Shown: positions 48,831 to 58,931 of the stretch, piece by piece | Position numbering within the stretch: position 1 is the first letter of the stretch | How the letters are laid out: every line of letters begins with the position of its first letter | DNA from: Diphasiastrum complanatum | Lineage: Eukaryota > Streptophyta > Lycopodiopsida > Lycopodiales > Lycopodiaceae | Length of the DNA stretch: 64,000 nucleotides | Assembly: GCA_029204225.1 (NCBI GenBank) | Contig: CM055096.1 | Coordinates: 67,926,370-67,990,369 of the forward strand | Reading direction: 5' to 3' | Program-made: the position numbers and the translations under genes | Notes under the pieces: model-generated | Seen by the model: only the letters and a program-made list of their open reading frames with translations | What the model was told of the DNA's origin: nothing | Database searches by the model: none

Positions 48831-50170
48831 CAAGCTAGACCATATTTCTCTCCGAACGAGAAATTTTCAAGCTACAGATGCGTGTGTCAATGCAACTATC
48901 ACCTGACTCGACAATGCCACTGCCGATCATACCTGTGAGAGCGTTCCTCCAAAATGCCACTTGACGTTGGTTGGTTCGAACCCCAAAAGTTGAACCTGAT
49001 CACAAGAATTTTTCACCTATAACCGGCATACCGTGCCTACCTCTCACCTGTGATTGCTTGCCCTCTCAAAATTGTCGCCAATGATGAGTAGTCACGACGC
49101 CAAACTGCACTTCCGTCGCCAAAACTAGCTTTCTCCACACAATTCCGCTACCATTCGCTCCCATACTGCATTTACTGCCTCCAAACGCCCTGTTACCCTA
49201 TCAAGAGTAAGTAATAATGATTCCAAAGCGATAATGCCTCATTGTACCGCCCTGTAGCAGGTTTCACCAACCAAAAATTACCCCGAATTTGGCCCTACGG
49301 TACCCAAATAGCAAATGTAGCCCATCACTAGGTCACCTGCACTCCGCTCGATAGAATGGTAACAAAAACATCCCAAAACACCTTTTTCCGTGCTTTTTGA
49401 CGTTGCTCTGTCCGCTGGCTCTGAGCAGCCAGTTTCAGAGGTCATTTTGGCCCAAGAATGGCCAAAAAAGGTGCCTTCTAGCCAAAGATAGGTCCATTTC
49501 CAAAATGCCTTGCAAATTTGAACTGATTATTCATAATGAAGATTTTTAAGAAATAATAGCATTTCATGCCCTTCGGGTCCAATTTGCACTTCAAGGTGAA
49601 AATTTTTAATGAAGAAGGGGTGCCCTTTGCATTTCTTTGCCCTTTAGGCCACTTCGGGTCCACTTCATTTCCCATCCAATGGTGCACTTTAATCCCACGA
49701 CCCACAGAAGTTCACAAAGTCTTCATCTTGGTCGTTCATTTCGATGGAACCCGAATGAACAACTGTTAGCAAACTTGGGCAATAATACGTCCTCCTTCAC
49801 ACGCCAAGCACCTCCAATGGATTTCAAAATCCTCTCAGCCCTGAGATGCTACTACCCTGCTCCACCTTTAGATCCACTTCACTCAATAATTGACGGACTA
49901 TCGAAGAAGTTCTGGCCAATTTTTCGTCACAGCCGTTTTTTTTTTTGAAGCAATACACCAGTTTTGAGCAATTTTTCAGAATTCTCCTACGACGATCGTT
50001 CTGATCTTCCCCGAAGCTCCAATCAAAGGAACTTTGCTGTCTCTAGCCATCCGGACTGCCTATACCCCGTATGGAGTCCTCTCTCCTGAGACGCTTTGAG
50101 TGCTATTTTTCCTGGTGAAAGACATTATCCCATAGCTCCACCGGATCGTGCATACCTGCAACACCCTGCT

Positions 50171-50182
50171 GCTCTAATACCA
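50171..50182 (-). other. Primer-binding site of the non-autonomous element
   Basis: The minus strand reads TGGTATTAGAGC, one mismatch to the initiator tRNA-Met site, directly adjoining the LTR edge. The related copy at 62584-62595 has the perfect sequence. Confidence 0.8.
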
Positions 50183-50652
50183 AGTTGAAATTCTGTTAGG
50201 ATCTAGTGCAATATGCAGATCACATCACACATTCACCATAGCCACTCCTCTCAAGTTCTCAAAGATGGCACAACAAAAGTTGTTAGATTACAAAGAAACA
50301 CTGTACATATAGAGTATTCACAAACTGCATGAAAAGGCAGGTGTCCTAAAATTGGCCTACCACCTGTCAAACTAGGGTCGGGCCCAATATGGCCAAATTC
50401 GACCGACAAACTTGGGACATGCCCCCAAGTATAGCAAGTACTGTAAATAACTCTGTACAGGCTAATTCTTCCTATGTGTGGCTACTCGGCTAACCCAAGT
50501 AGTCGACTATGGGATCAGTGCCCGATCAATATATCCTAATGGGTCACGTCCCGATCACAACCATATACAGTATACCAAATAAACTGTACAGTAATTACAT
50601 CATCACATTTAGAGCTTATACTAATGAATCATATAAAAACTGATTTCTAACT
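50183..50652 (-). repeat. 5' LTR of the non-autonomous element
   Basis: A 470-bp repeat. Its outer edge is followed by the target duplication CTTTG. Confidence 0.85.
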
Positions 50653-51290
50653 CTTTGGCCTTTTGGTTGAAGTGGAGTTCAACAAGTTCTTGACTGTATC
50701 CTCGGCTGCTAACTTGGTTGAATAGGAAGCCCCTTCCCTAATCTCGTGGTCATGGTGGCCAATGTGTATTGCCATTCTAGTTTACAAGACATCATTTGGA
50801 AGACAATAGTATATTTTTGCTTGGCATACATTTGTGCAAATTGGAGCAACATCGTAGTGAAGACATCTCAAGCTGCTTGCATTGGATGGGAACTGACCTA
50901 CACTACACTGAAATTTTAGTTTGCGAATGAAATGTGACATATTTTTTGTCCAAAAGATTCTAGATAACTACATCTTGGATTATTACAAACAAAACCACCT
51001 GCACAATCAGATAGCCTCATTGTTTCATCAACACCCTGCATGGTAGTGGTCTTGTATTTTAACCATCTGTGTCCATCAAATACATGTTTCATGTCTGCCA
51101 TACTATTGATTGTAGATGGTGGCAGCTCAAATGCAACATTGCCATTATACATTGTTGGTAACTCTGAAACTTTTAATGGTGCTCCACACAATTGAAACAA
51201 TGTACGCAATTTGCTAGATAATGAAAGATTCATCACCAGATCACAGACACTTGGAGGAATTACTGGCTGAACATCAACTTCTGCCATCAA

Positions 51291-52490
51291 ATTATAACAT
51301 TTAGTAATCTCAATCAGACTGTTATGTATTGTCAGCAGTGAAACCTACTAGAGGAAACACATTCATTTGTGATGCCATTAGAAATAGTGAACGAAGATAA
51401 TGCAAGAAGAACTCGGACAGTTTCTGCAAAAAGAATGTGAAATCTACCTTGCTTAATGGTATCTTATAATCGTGATCAAATAATTTGCGAAAAATATTTA
51501 GTTGATATTGTAATGTATTATATGATATATTTTCCCAGAATGTTTAATTGTGTGATTTTCATATAGTTTCTGTTAAATATATTACAAAAATGAAATGATA
51601 CTACACAAGCTGTATTAATATATTTATTGTGTCAGAATTATCCCATGTGGAGATTAATGAAGACAAAATACGTATTTATTGATAGGATGGCACATTTAGA
51701 TAATTACCAATCATAGCTTGAATGAGACTCGGAATTTATAAGTGAATATTTATATTAGATTTTTAATTTATAGTTTTGCTCTTATTCTTTTTAGTGCGAG
51801 AATCCTACATTGTGTAAATTTTTAAAGTCCTGCCATCTGAATCGTACAATGCCAGCAAAATTTATTGACTTAATAAAGTCTCAAGGAAACATTTCTTGTA
51901 TTTCAAGAAAATTTCATTATAAACGAGTATAATGGAATTTTGAAAGAAATTTTTTTGGCCTAAGTTATGTCTTTGTTAATAATTAAAATAGTAACCAACC
52001 TAAAGTGATGGTAGAACCCTAAATCCTAATGTAACAAAGTACACTGATCTCTAAAGATCATTGCAATATCTGAAGATTGGATTAGGAGAGAGTTGAAGAT
52101 TGGAAGATTGGATCAGGAGAGAGCTGAAGATTGGAAGATTTCGTAAGTCTTATTACTTGTTTGGAAAATTTTTGCATCGAGTGAGTATTTACACACATTT
52201 TTGTGCATTTTACGTGGCAGCTGAGACATTACCCACCATCGTTGGCAGTTGGGGCAAAATTTTTTTTGCCTCAGCTACCAGCAGCTGAGGCAAAAAAATT
52301 TGCCTCATCTGCAAGCGATGGCAGCTAAGGCCTTAGTTTATGATTTTTTTTACTCTGTGTAGGCCTCCTTGGCGCCGAGGAGGCCTGCGCTTCAGTCATA
52401 TCGCTGGAATTAGATGCATAGACGAGCTACTGAGGACGTGAATCTGAGAAAAGAATTGAGTGAGATTAAGATGAACTGTGTTGGCAGAGT
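51291..52490. other. Spacer
   Basis: No gene recognised. A small local duplication of GAGAG(T/C)TGAAGATTGGAAGATT lies near 52090-52140, and AGCTGAGGCAAAA-type repeats lie near 52250-52330. This may include the 5' region of the transposase-like gene. Confidence 0.45.
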
Positions 52491-52496
52491 ATAAAA

Positions 52497-52975
52497 ATGC
52501 CCTGCAGCGATGGCCCATACAACAATGGCCCATACAGCAATGGCCCATAGACCACAGGTGGGATCATACACCCACTGCCATTTGAAGCAAAAAAATGTTT
52601 TTCACCAAACGTCGAGGACTCAGGTAACAAATTGTCAAAACACGTAGTATTGAAAATGCACAGCAGATGGCTGAGTCCAGTCCACCTCCGGTTTTGAAAA
52701 TGTGATTCTCTGATCCACCTGTGGTTTTGTTGGCCAAGTGTGATGTTCCTGGTTTGAAAATGCACAGTAGATGTTCAAGTCTGATCCTCTTGAAAATGCA
52801 CAGCAGATGGTTGAGTCCGGTCCACCTCCGGTTTTGAAAATACAATTCTCTGGTCCACCTGTGCTTTTGTTGGCCAAGTGTGATCCTCTTGGTTTGAAAA
52901 TGCACAGTAGATGTTCAAGTCTGATCCTCTTGGAAACACGCAGTAGATGGGCGAGTGTGATCCGCCATGGGTTTG
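52497..52975. repeat. Tandem repeats: CAATGGCCCATA units and 140-bp units
   Basis: At 52497-52555 a 15-16-bp unit with ATGGCCCATA(C/G) occurs three times. At 52652, 52792 and 52932 a 140-bp unit starts G(A/G)AAA(T/C)(A/G)C. Two units are full and the third is cut at about 52975. Each unit holds two copies of a smaller GAAAATGCACAG(C/T)AGATG motif, so the 140-bp unit itself arose by duplication. Confidence 0.85.
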
Positions 52976-53141
52976 TCTGATCAAAGAAGACAAAGAGGAG
53001 CAGTGGTTTTTCAATACTTAAGATACGTGGGCATCATCAAATGCCTCCTCGATGCCGAGGAGGCCTGTGCAGGCGACGATCCTGCTCTCATCGTCAAAAG
53101 TGCAACTTCATAAAAGCTAGCCCGTTGCCTCCTGCTCCCTC

Positions 53142-53348
53142 ATGGCTTTCCCAATCGCCCTTATCTTCGTAATTATTCCTGATTCAAATGCACCAAATTC
53201 CATCCTCATGGCTTTCCCAATCGCCCTTATCTTCGTAATTATTCCTGATTCAGATGCACCAAATTCCATAAGCGAGAAGCGCACTGCTTCTATGTTAAAA
53301 GCTGTTGATTATTTAAGAATTCATAAATACAATGAAAATAAAAGATGA
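53142..53348 (+). CDS. Small ORF with a 66-bp in-frame duplication, unrecognised
   Basis: A 68-codon frame beginning MAFPIALIFVIIPDS. The first 22 codons are repeated once, at a 66-bp period (53142 and 53208), giving two hydrophobic segments (FPIALIFVII). No known family. Length and context (tandem repeats, spacer) make a real protein doubtful. Confidence 0.2.
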   Translation: MAFPIALIFVIIPDSNAPNSILMAFPIALIFVIIPDSDAPNSISEKRTASMLKAVDYLRIHKYNENKR

Positions 53349-53633
53349 TACAAAAGCTACGAGATGCAATAACTAAAACTAAAGCTTGCTTTTGCTTGAT
53401 TAGCTACTCATTAGCACGACGATCAATCCATGTCGAAGAAACACCTGTGTATCAATTATCACAGATTTGTGATTTTCACAAAAGAGCACCCAAAAGCAAA
53501 AATCGCACAAGGAGCCGAGCCGAGTATCCTAGTACCACAATTTTTTCAGGTGTTGGTGTATGGGAGGTGGGTTGGAGCTGGGTAGCTTGATGTTGCACGC
53601 AATAAGTCATGCGAGGCTGCAAGTAATATAGGG

Positions 53634-53861
53634 TTGCAATTGACCACAAACCCAGTTTTGTTGATTTTTCAGTCAAATACAAACCTTAGCTTTATGGATT
53701 CTTTACGCATAGATGTTGAACAAAAAGGGGTTCAGTCTGAGTCTCAACTTGATAAGCTGGGCAAGAGACCGATTTTACTTGTTGTTTCAACAGCCGTAGT
53801 TTCATTTTTGATATCAGCCATATCTTTAAATGTAATTCAAGCTGATATTGGTCACGCCTAG
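53634..53861 (+). CDS. Small ORF with one predicted membrane span, unrecognised
   Basis: A 75-codon frame. Residues from about 48 to 67 (ILLVVSTAVVSFLISAI) are hydrophobic and could span a membrane. No family is recognised and no transcript evidence exists. It might be a chance ORF. Confidence 0.2.
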   Translation: MQLTTNPVLLIFQSNTNLSFMDSLRIDVEQKGVQSESQLDKLGKRPILLVVSTAVVSFLISAISLNVIQADIGHA

Positions 53862-54873
53862 ATTTTATTCCACATCGAGGCCTGTTGGTGACTAATGACC
53901 TTGAGAGGACCCAGACACTCTAATTGAGACATATGGAGTAGTGCATGTACGTGTGACATATAGGCAGGAGGTATGCATGTAGAGCTTAAACCTATTTATA
54001 GTTGACCTGCATGGGGATTGCATGTGCTCATGCATAGGATCCTACTCTCTATATTTTGAGGTAGTGATTATTCCGTCGACGACTTGGTCTAGGTTACCTG
54101 ATCAGCTCTTCTCCTCTTGCTGTCACATTGGCATGTAGCTTGCCATCATTATTCATCACCTCTCTTGGCTCACACCAAGTTTATGACTTCCTAGTGCATT
54201 ATTAGGCTACAGGTGTTCATTGCTCAATGATTTTGAATAAGCACGATCCTTTCCCTCCCCTATCTATAGAGTATATTATAGTTTGTATCTATGTCTCTAT
54301 CTAGACAATATTTTATAATATTTTTATTCCTATTGTTGATGATCTTATAATCTCCGTGAAATACTTTCCAGGTCAAAATTAACAATTTTTTGGTCCAATT
54401 GTTGTCAAGAAATGTCTCTATATGACAAGGAAATATTAACATCAGTTCTCTCACAAAGCATAGAAATGGAATAGGCATCATTTAAATAAGTTTTATAAAC
54501 TGTCAGTTTTTTGAGGATAGTTCAAAACACGTTTATTGAGCACTTCCCAATATGGAATCTATTTTGGCACCTGTAAAAGTTCTGATATGGTGTGAATCTA
54601 GAAATTCCTTGTTAAAATTTTGGTTCCAGTCCCCCGAAACTTTAGAACCAATGTCACAAAACATTGTAATGAAATTCGTGACATTGTAGAAACTGGAATA
54701 TTTATTTTATAGGCATATAAATGATTTTATTTTTATGCAAGACACTTTTTTTTTATCTATTGTATAGATCATTGTTATGGAACAGCAGCTACAACTCCAT
54801 CGATGACCAACTTTAACAAATAGAATCAAATAACATGTTTTTAATATGGGAAACACAACATGGTTTTGACCAG
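53862..54873. other. Spacer
   Basis: No gene recognised. Confidence 0.45.
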
Positions 54874-55150
54874 GTATCAAGCACGTTTGCAACGAACAAT
54901 GGACGACAATGTTGAGGTGGCTGACATTTACTAGCACGGATGTTGTCTTTACTGGTTTGCTGGAGGTAAACTCATCAACAATTTTATAATGGAATAATGT
55001 TGTCAAAATTACTGCATTTAAACAACAAGATTTTTTATTGATGGATTTGAAAATTTTAGGTTGAACGCAATGATGTTGTACTGGAAGTAGGTGCTAATGT
55101 CACCGAAGATGCCATAGTGTGTGAACCGATTAGTCCTTATAACTATATTG
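54874..55150 (+). CDS. Possible 5' exons of the DUF7869-like locus
   Basis: Two exon-like stretches, 54874-54965 and 55060 to about 55150, have AG before and GT after the first and AG before the second. They read in one phase: NEQWTTMLRWLTFTSTDVVF, then TGLLEVERNDVVLEVGANV and TEDAIVCEPISPYN. The sequence looks protein-like but I cannot name a domain. They lie on the same strand upstream of the transposase-like ORFs, with repeats between, so they may be its N-terminal exons. Confidence 0.3.
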
Positions 55151-55637
55151 CCAAAACCTTGAAACAATATATTGCCAAAACTAAAAACAAACTATATTGC
55201 CAAAAAAACTAAAACAAACTAAAAATAAATTAAAAAATCTTAAAATAAAATATAACCAATCTAGAAATTGCAAAATGAATACTAAAAAGTAAAAAAAAAC
55301 TATATAATAAATCTATATACTCCTCATTTCTTCATTTATTCTACATTTTTAAAGAGAAAAAAGAAGTAAAAAACATAAATATATTGTCAAATCCTTGAAA
55401 ATGCAAAAATCCCGAAAGAACAATCTAAAAATTAAAAAAAACAAAACATAATAAAAAATAAAAATAAAACTTAAAAACAAAACAAACTCAAAATTAAAAA
55501 TAAATAATAAAAATTTTAAAAGTAAATAACAAAAAGTCAAAAACCTATAATTTAAATCTAAAAATTAGAAAATAAAATAAAAAATAGATATAATAATGAA
55601 TCAAAAAATTAAAAAATAAATACTAAAAGCTGAAAAA

Positions 55638-55756
<119 letters not shown>

Positions 55757-55769
55757 AAAGTGTCTTAAA

Positions 55770-56218
55770 GCGTTAAAGACAAAGGGCTCAAGGACTAAGA
55801 CCGAAAGGCCAAGGGCGATGGGTGAAGGACCAAGGGCTAATGACTAAGGGCCTTAGGGCTAGGACTAAGGGTTACGGGGTAAGGACCACCGCCAATGACC
55901 AAGGACCAAGAGCCATTGGCCAAGATATTGGGGCAAGGGCCAAGGGCCTAGGGCCGAGGGTCGAGGGTTAAGGTTAAGGGCCGAGGTTTAAGGGCCAAGG
56001 GCTAAGGTTAAGAGCCAAGGGATAAGGGCCTAGTGCTAAGGCTGACACTCAAGGGTAAGGGCTAATGCACAAGGGCTAAGGGCTAAGGTCTAAGGGCTAA
56101 GGGTTAAGCGCCAAGTGCTAATGCTAAGGGCGAAGGGCTAAGGGCCTAGGGACAAGGGAAAGGGCTGCGGGCTAAGGGCCACCGGCTAAAGGACAAGATC
56201 TAAGGGCTACCATTTCAT
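55770..56218. repeat. Degenerate GCTAAGG heptamer satellite
   Basis: About 450 bp composed almost wholly of variants of GCTAAGG / GCCAAGG with a 7-bp period, best preserved near 56070-56110. All G-rich triplets lie on the plus strand. The unit resembles the plant telomere repeat TTTAGGG in period and composition but is not the same sequence. Confidence 0.8.
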
Positions 56219-56365
56219 AATTTTGTTACAGTTTTATAATACTTTTGTTAATTTTACTTTCAATAGCTATTTGGCACTATTTATTACAGTTTTATAATAT
56301 TGCTAATTATATTTTCAATAGCATTGCAAATCCTAACGTAAAGTGTATCTATATTATTTTTTCAG

Positions 56366-56878
56366 GGTCACTACATGGACTGCTCAAGAAAAGATGTTCC
56401 AGTTGCTTTATTTTTTCAGAAAGAGACGGTTGCATTTGGAAACGTCTTAACTGCTGAATCAAACAGAACATGTTTTTTCAGAGAAGTTGGTAAGAATAAA
56501 AGTGTGGTTCTAATTTCGAAGATGTTTAAAATGGATTGTTCCTTGCCATACCCTCACGGTGAATTTGATCGCCTAGGAGAAGTTCACAACTATATTTCCA
56601 TTGATCCCATTGCAAAAAAAATCTTGTGGAATAATGTAGATATTGTTGACATGAATGAACTCGTTCTTGCCAACTGTATATTATACAACATTGATGACGT
56701 TGTTGATCGTATGGATTTTCAAGGGGTAGTAGTTTGCACTGCTAAATTCAAAGGCTACTATCCTAGTGAAGAAAACTTGCTTGTTATCGTGAAGTTGACT
56801 TCAATTACAACGGAAGGAAATATTGCAAATGCCATGGCAGATGACGGAGACCCTTTCTACAAACAAACCAAACAATGA
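56366..56878 (+). CDS. ORF upstream of the DUF7869-like protein, unrecognised domain
   Basis: The frame opens after a good acceptor (TTTTTTCAG, 56357-56365) and runs 167 codons from ATG 56375 to TGA 56876. VALFFQKETVAFGNVLTAES, then SLPYPHGEFDRLGEV and ILWNN, recalls in outline the beta-rich domain (valine-rich, L-P-x-P, then I-x-W) seen beside plant transposases such as DUF8039. This is a weak resemblance. It is in the same strand and frame as the downstream ORFs, so it is probably part of the same gene. Confidence 0.4.
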   Translation, partial: GHYMDCSRKDVPVALFFQKETVAFGNVLTAESNRTCFFREVGKNKSVVLISKMFKMDCSLPYPHGEFDRLGEVHNYISIDPIAKKILWNNVDIVDMNELVLANCILYNIDDVVDRMDFQGVVVCTAKFKGYYPSEENLLVIVKLTSITTEGNIANAMADDGDPFYKQTKQ

Positions 56879-56947
56879 TTTGGTGTTTGTCAAAATTGTC
56901 TTTGCACTCTAAAAAGAGAAAATGTGTATCGTTTACCGAACCATTAA

Positions 56948-57502
56948 GTGAGTGCTTTACATATTATTCTAATGGTTAAAAAAAGAGCAACATCAATAAA
57001 ATGCTGGCCCACCAGCCTGGTGGTTCAAAAAAGGGGTAGCATCCAAAAAAAGTCTACAAGATCAGTATATAATTCAAATTATGTAAGTGGTGTAGAAGAT
57101 GTCGAAAATAGATCCGCCGACTGCAATCCAACAAGATCATTGAGAAGTAACTATAACTCGGATATCTTGATAGAAATCGAAGATATTTCTCATAGTCGTA
57201 ATATGTCAAGACCAGTGTATAACTCAGATATCTTAACAGATGTCGAGGATGTGCTTACTCGTAATACATCAGCATCAGCATACAACTCAGATATTCTTAC
57301 AGGTGTGGAGGATGTTGGAGAGGTTTTTGATAACAACAAAAATAAAAGACGTCATTTTCAAATCAGCATTCAAACAAAACGTATACCGAATTCGTCAATT
57401 TTCGCAAGTGCAAATGCATCAACCCGCCGTAATTCAGATTTTTTGGAATTCGATATCGATGAACATGATTACAAAACAACATATTGCATAATGCTAATAT
57501 GA
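56948..57502 (+). CDS. ORF with four YNSDIL-VEDV repeats
   Basis: A 184-codon frame. Four copies of a 20-30-residue unit with the core YNSDIL-x-x-VEDV begin at about 57065, 57150, 57217 and 57279, acidic and probably unstructured. A Lys/Arg-rich segment (NKNKRRHFQISIQTKRI) follows. It ends at TGA 57500, where protein-like sequence resumes in the +1 frame (TDDPTRSRWSQADEVFEDL), so a frameshift near 57480 probably separates it from the next part. No family is recognised. Confidence 0.4.
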   Translation: MSALHIILMVKKRATSIKCWPTSLVVQKRGSIQKKSTRSVYNSNYVSGVEDVENRSADCNPTRSLRSNYNSDILIEIEDISHSRNMSRPVYNSDILTDVEDVLTRNTSASAYNSDILTGVEDVGEVFDNNKNKRRHFQISIQTKRIPNSSIFASANASTRRNSDFLEFDIDEHDYKTTYCIMLI

Positions 57503-58143
57503 CAGACGATCCTACAAGATCAAGATGGTCACAAGCAGATGAAGTTTTTGAAGATCTACAAAGAGAGCCTCAAGTGTGTCCAACATCATTTGGAACTCCT
57601 CAGAGTTTTAAAAGAAAGTGTGTGCTTGCTTATGTTGCACCAAAAAAAGCAGAATATATCGTCAGAAAATATAAGGGAAACATTGATGCAACCATGTTGT
57701 AGTAAGTTGTGCATTCGAAAAATCACCTACAAAGAATGTGAAGACTTGCGACTAGGTGTGTGGAGAAAACGAGGAGCTGACAAGCATAATCAGTTATTGC
57801 AGATGTTCAAATATTTTTTTCATAGACGAGAAATGTCAAACGCAATGTTTGATATTTTGAAGAAACCCAAATTGCGCTTCAAACCTACATTGGACGGTAA
57901 AGCAGTATGCATAAAAGCATATCAAAATCTGTTGGGAATCTCCCATGGAATGTTTTGGCAAATAATTGATGAGGCACATTAATCCATTGTGTACAAGTTT
58001 CATGGAAACACCGACACATTCAACCAACATGGACACTCTTCAAAAGGGCTAGCCCTAATGCGTGGGATTTTGGAAAAGCACGTGTTGCCTCGATCACATC
58101 TTCAACATAAATCAAAGGATGGAGTTGTTATTTGCGAACATCA

Positions 58144-58201
58144 TCTCCCACTCGGCATGCATAAACGTGATGTCTCCCACTCGGCATGCATAAACGTGAT
58201 G
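58144..58201. repeat. 29-bp tandem duplication that breaks the frame
   Basis: CTCCCACTCGGCATGCATAA followed by ACGTGATGT occurs twice in succession (58144-58172 and 58173-58201). The unit is 29 bp, so the duplication shifts the reading frame. Confidence 0.95.
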
Positions 58202-58866
58202 TCTTCAAAACTATAAACACACATCTTAAAGATACGTGTATTCCTGAAGTTTCAAGATCCACACTGTACAAGATGTGGAAACAAGAGTTTGGACATGTCA
58301 AGACTCCAACAAGACAAAGAATCAAATGCCAAACATGTGACGACCTTGAAAATACAATAGAGACAACTCCTGACGCTAGGATGCATGATCGTTATATTGC
58401 ATTGAGAGGTTGTCATCTTATCATTGATGGAATGGATCAAAATACAACAACATTATCCCGTTTCAATAAGACTCCTCCCAGATTAGAGGGTAATCGATTT
58501 TTGAAAACACATGTTTGTGGGGTATTGGTTCATGGATTCAAGTTGCTCTGTGATGTTTGGATTGATACCTTGCATGCTCATGATAGCAATCAAGTTGCCA
58601 CATCAATAATGCGAGCAATAAGAAAGGTACAAGCATCACATGATAACTTACCTCCGATCTTACGTATTCAAGCTGACAATTGTTGGAGGGAGAACAAGAA
58701 CAAATTTATTTTTGGTGTTTGTTGTATGTTACTGGCTCATAACATATTCCAAAAGGTAGAAATGGGATTTCTTTTGGTTGGCCACACACATGAAGACATA
58801 GATCAGGTTTTCAGTGTCATATCCAGGGCTTTGAAGTCCAAATCAGTTCACACAATGCCAGATACA

Positions 58867-58931
58867 GAAGTGAATATGATCAACGTAGCATGGCTGTCAG
58901 CGGAATCTATTGAGAACCCAATGGACGGTGC
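58867..58931 (+). mobile_element. Gypsy linker fragment forming the ORF C-terminus
   Basis: GAAGTGAATATGATCAACGT and AGCATGGCTGTCAGCGGAAT match the reverse complement of gypsy positions 8708-8772 almost base for base. In both places the translation is VNMINVAWLSAE. About 65 bp. Confidence 0.85.

Larger units (their letters stand above)
44990..50652 (-). mobile_element. Complete non-autonomous LTR retrotransposon with AGTT...AACT ends
   Basis: LTRs of exactly 470 bp at 44990-45459 and 50183-50652 differ at about 13 positions by eye (about 2.8%). The 5-bp target duplication CTTTG lies at 44985-44989 and 50653-50657. A primer site (minus strand TGGTATTAGAGC, 50171-50182) and a polypurine tract (TTAAGGGAGAG, next to 45459) sit directly inside. 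With these edges the LTR runs AGTTAGAAATC...AATTTCAACT on the coding strand, so its ends are AGTT...AACT rather than TG...CA. The 4.7-kb interior has no gag, protease, RT or integrase motif in any frame, so the element is a LARD-like non-autonomous type. It sits inside the transposase-like gene. Confidence 0.85.
44390..51290 (-). pseudogene. Transposase-like gene with WRKY/GCM-type zinc ribbon, split by an LTR element
   Basis: Minus-strand gene pieces at 50658-51290 and 44390-44984, separated by the LTR element at 44990-50652. The N-terminal part has HRWLKYKTTTMQGVDE, then CNNPRC, a further Cys and HIGHHDH, the pattern of WRKY/GCM1/FLYWCH zinc ribbons common at the N-terminus of Mutator-like transposases. 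Across the insertion the frame continues (TSTKR, then PKSIQRQIAKNIISEKLLG). A 77-bp GT-AG intron (44781-44857) leads to LRNWITKARKEL, DLDDRCHIFKMS and WCCFDHVFRVREWVTMAAHVYD. Homology ends there, so the DDE core is missing or decayed. One in-frame stop lies at about 50770, and an intron or frameshift near 50915. The MULE-type assignment is from memory of the family pattern and is tentative. Confidence 0.5.

Noticed and set aside
45460-50170. Small ORFs inside the non-autonomous LTR element as genes
   Set aside because: All are under 100 codons, lie on both strands and show no gag-pol or host motif.
55770-56218. True telomeric array
   Set aside because: The unit is GCTAAGG/GCCAAGG, not TTTAGGG, and it is degenerate and only about 450 bp long.
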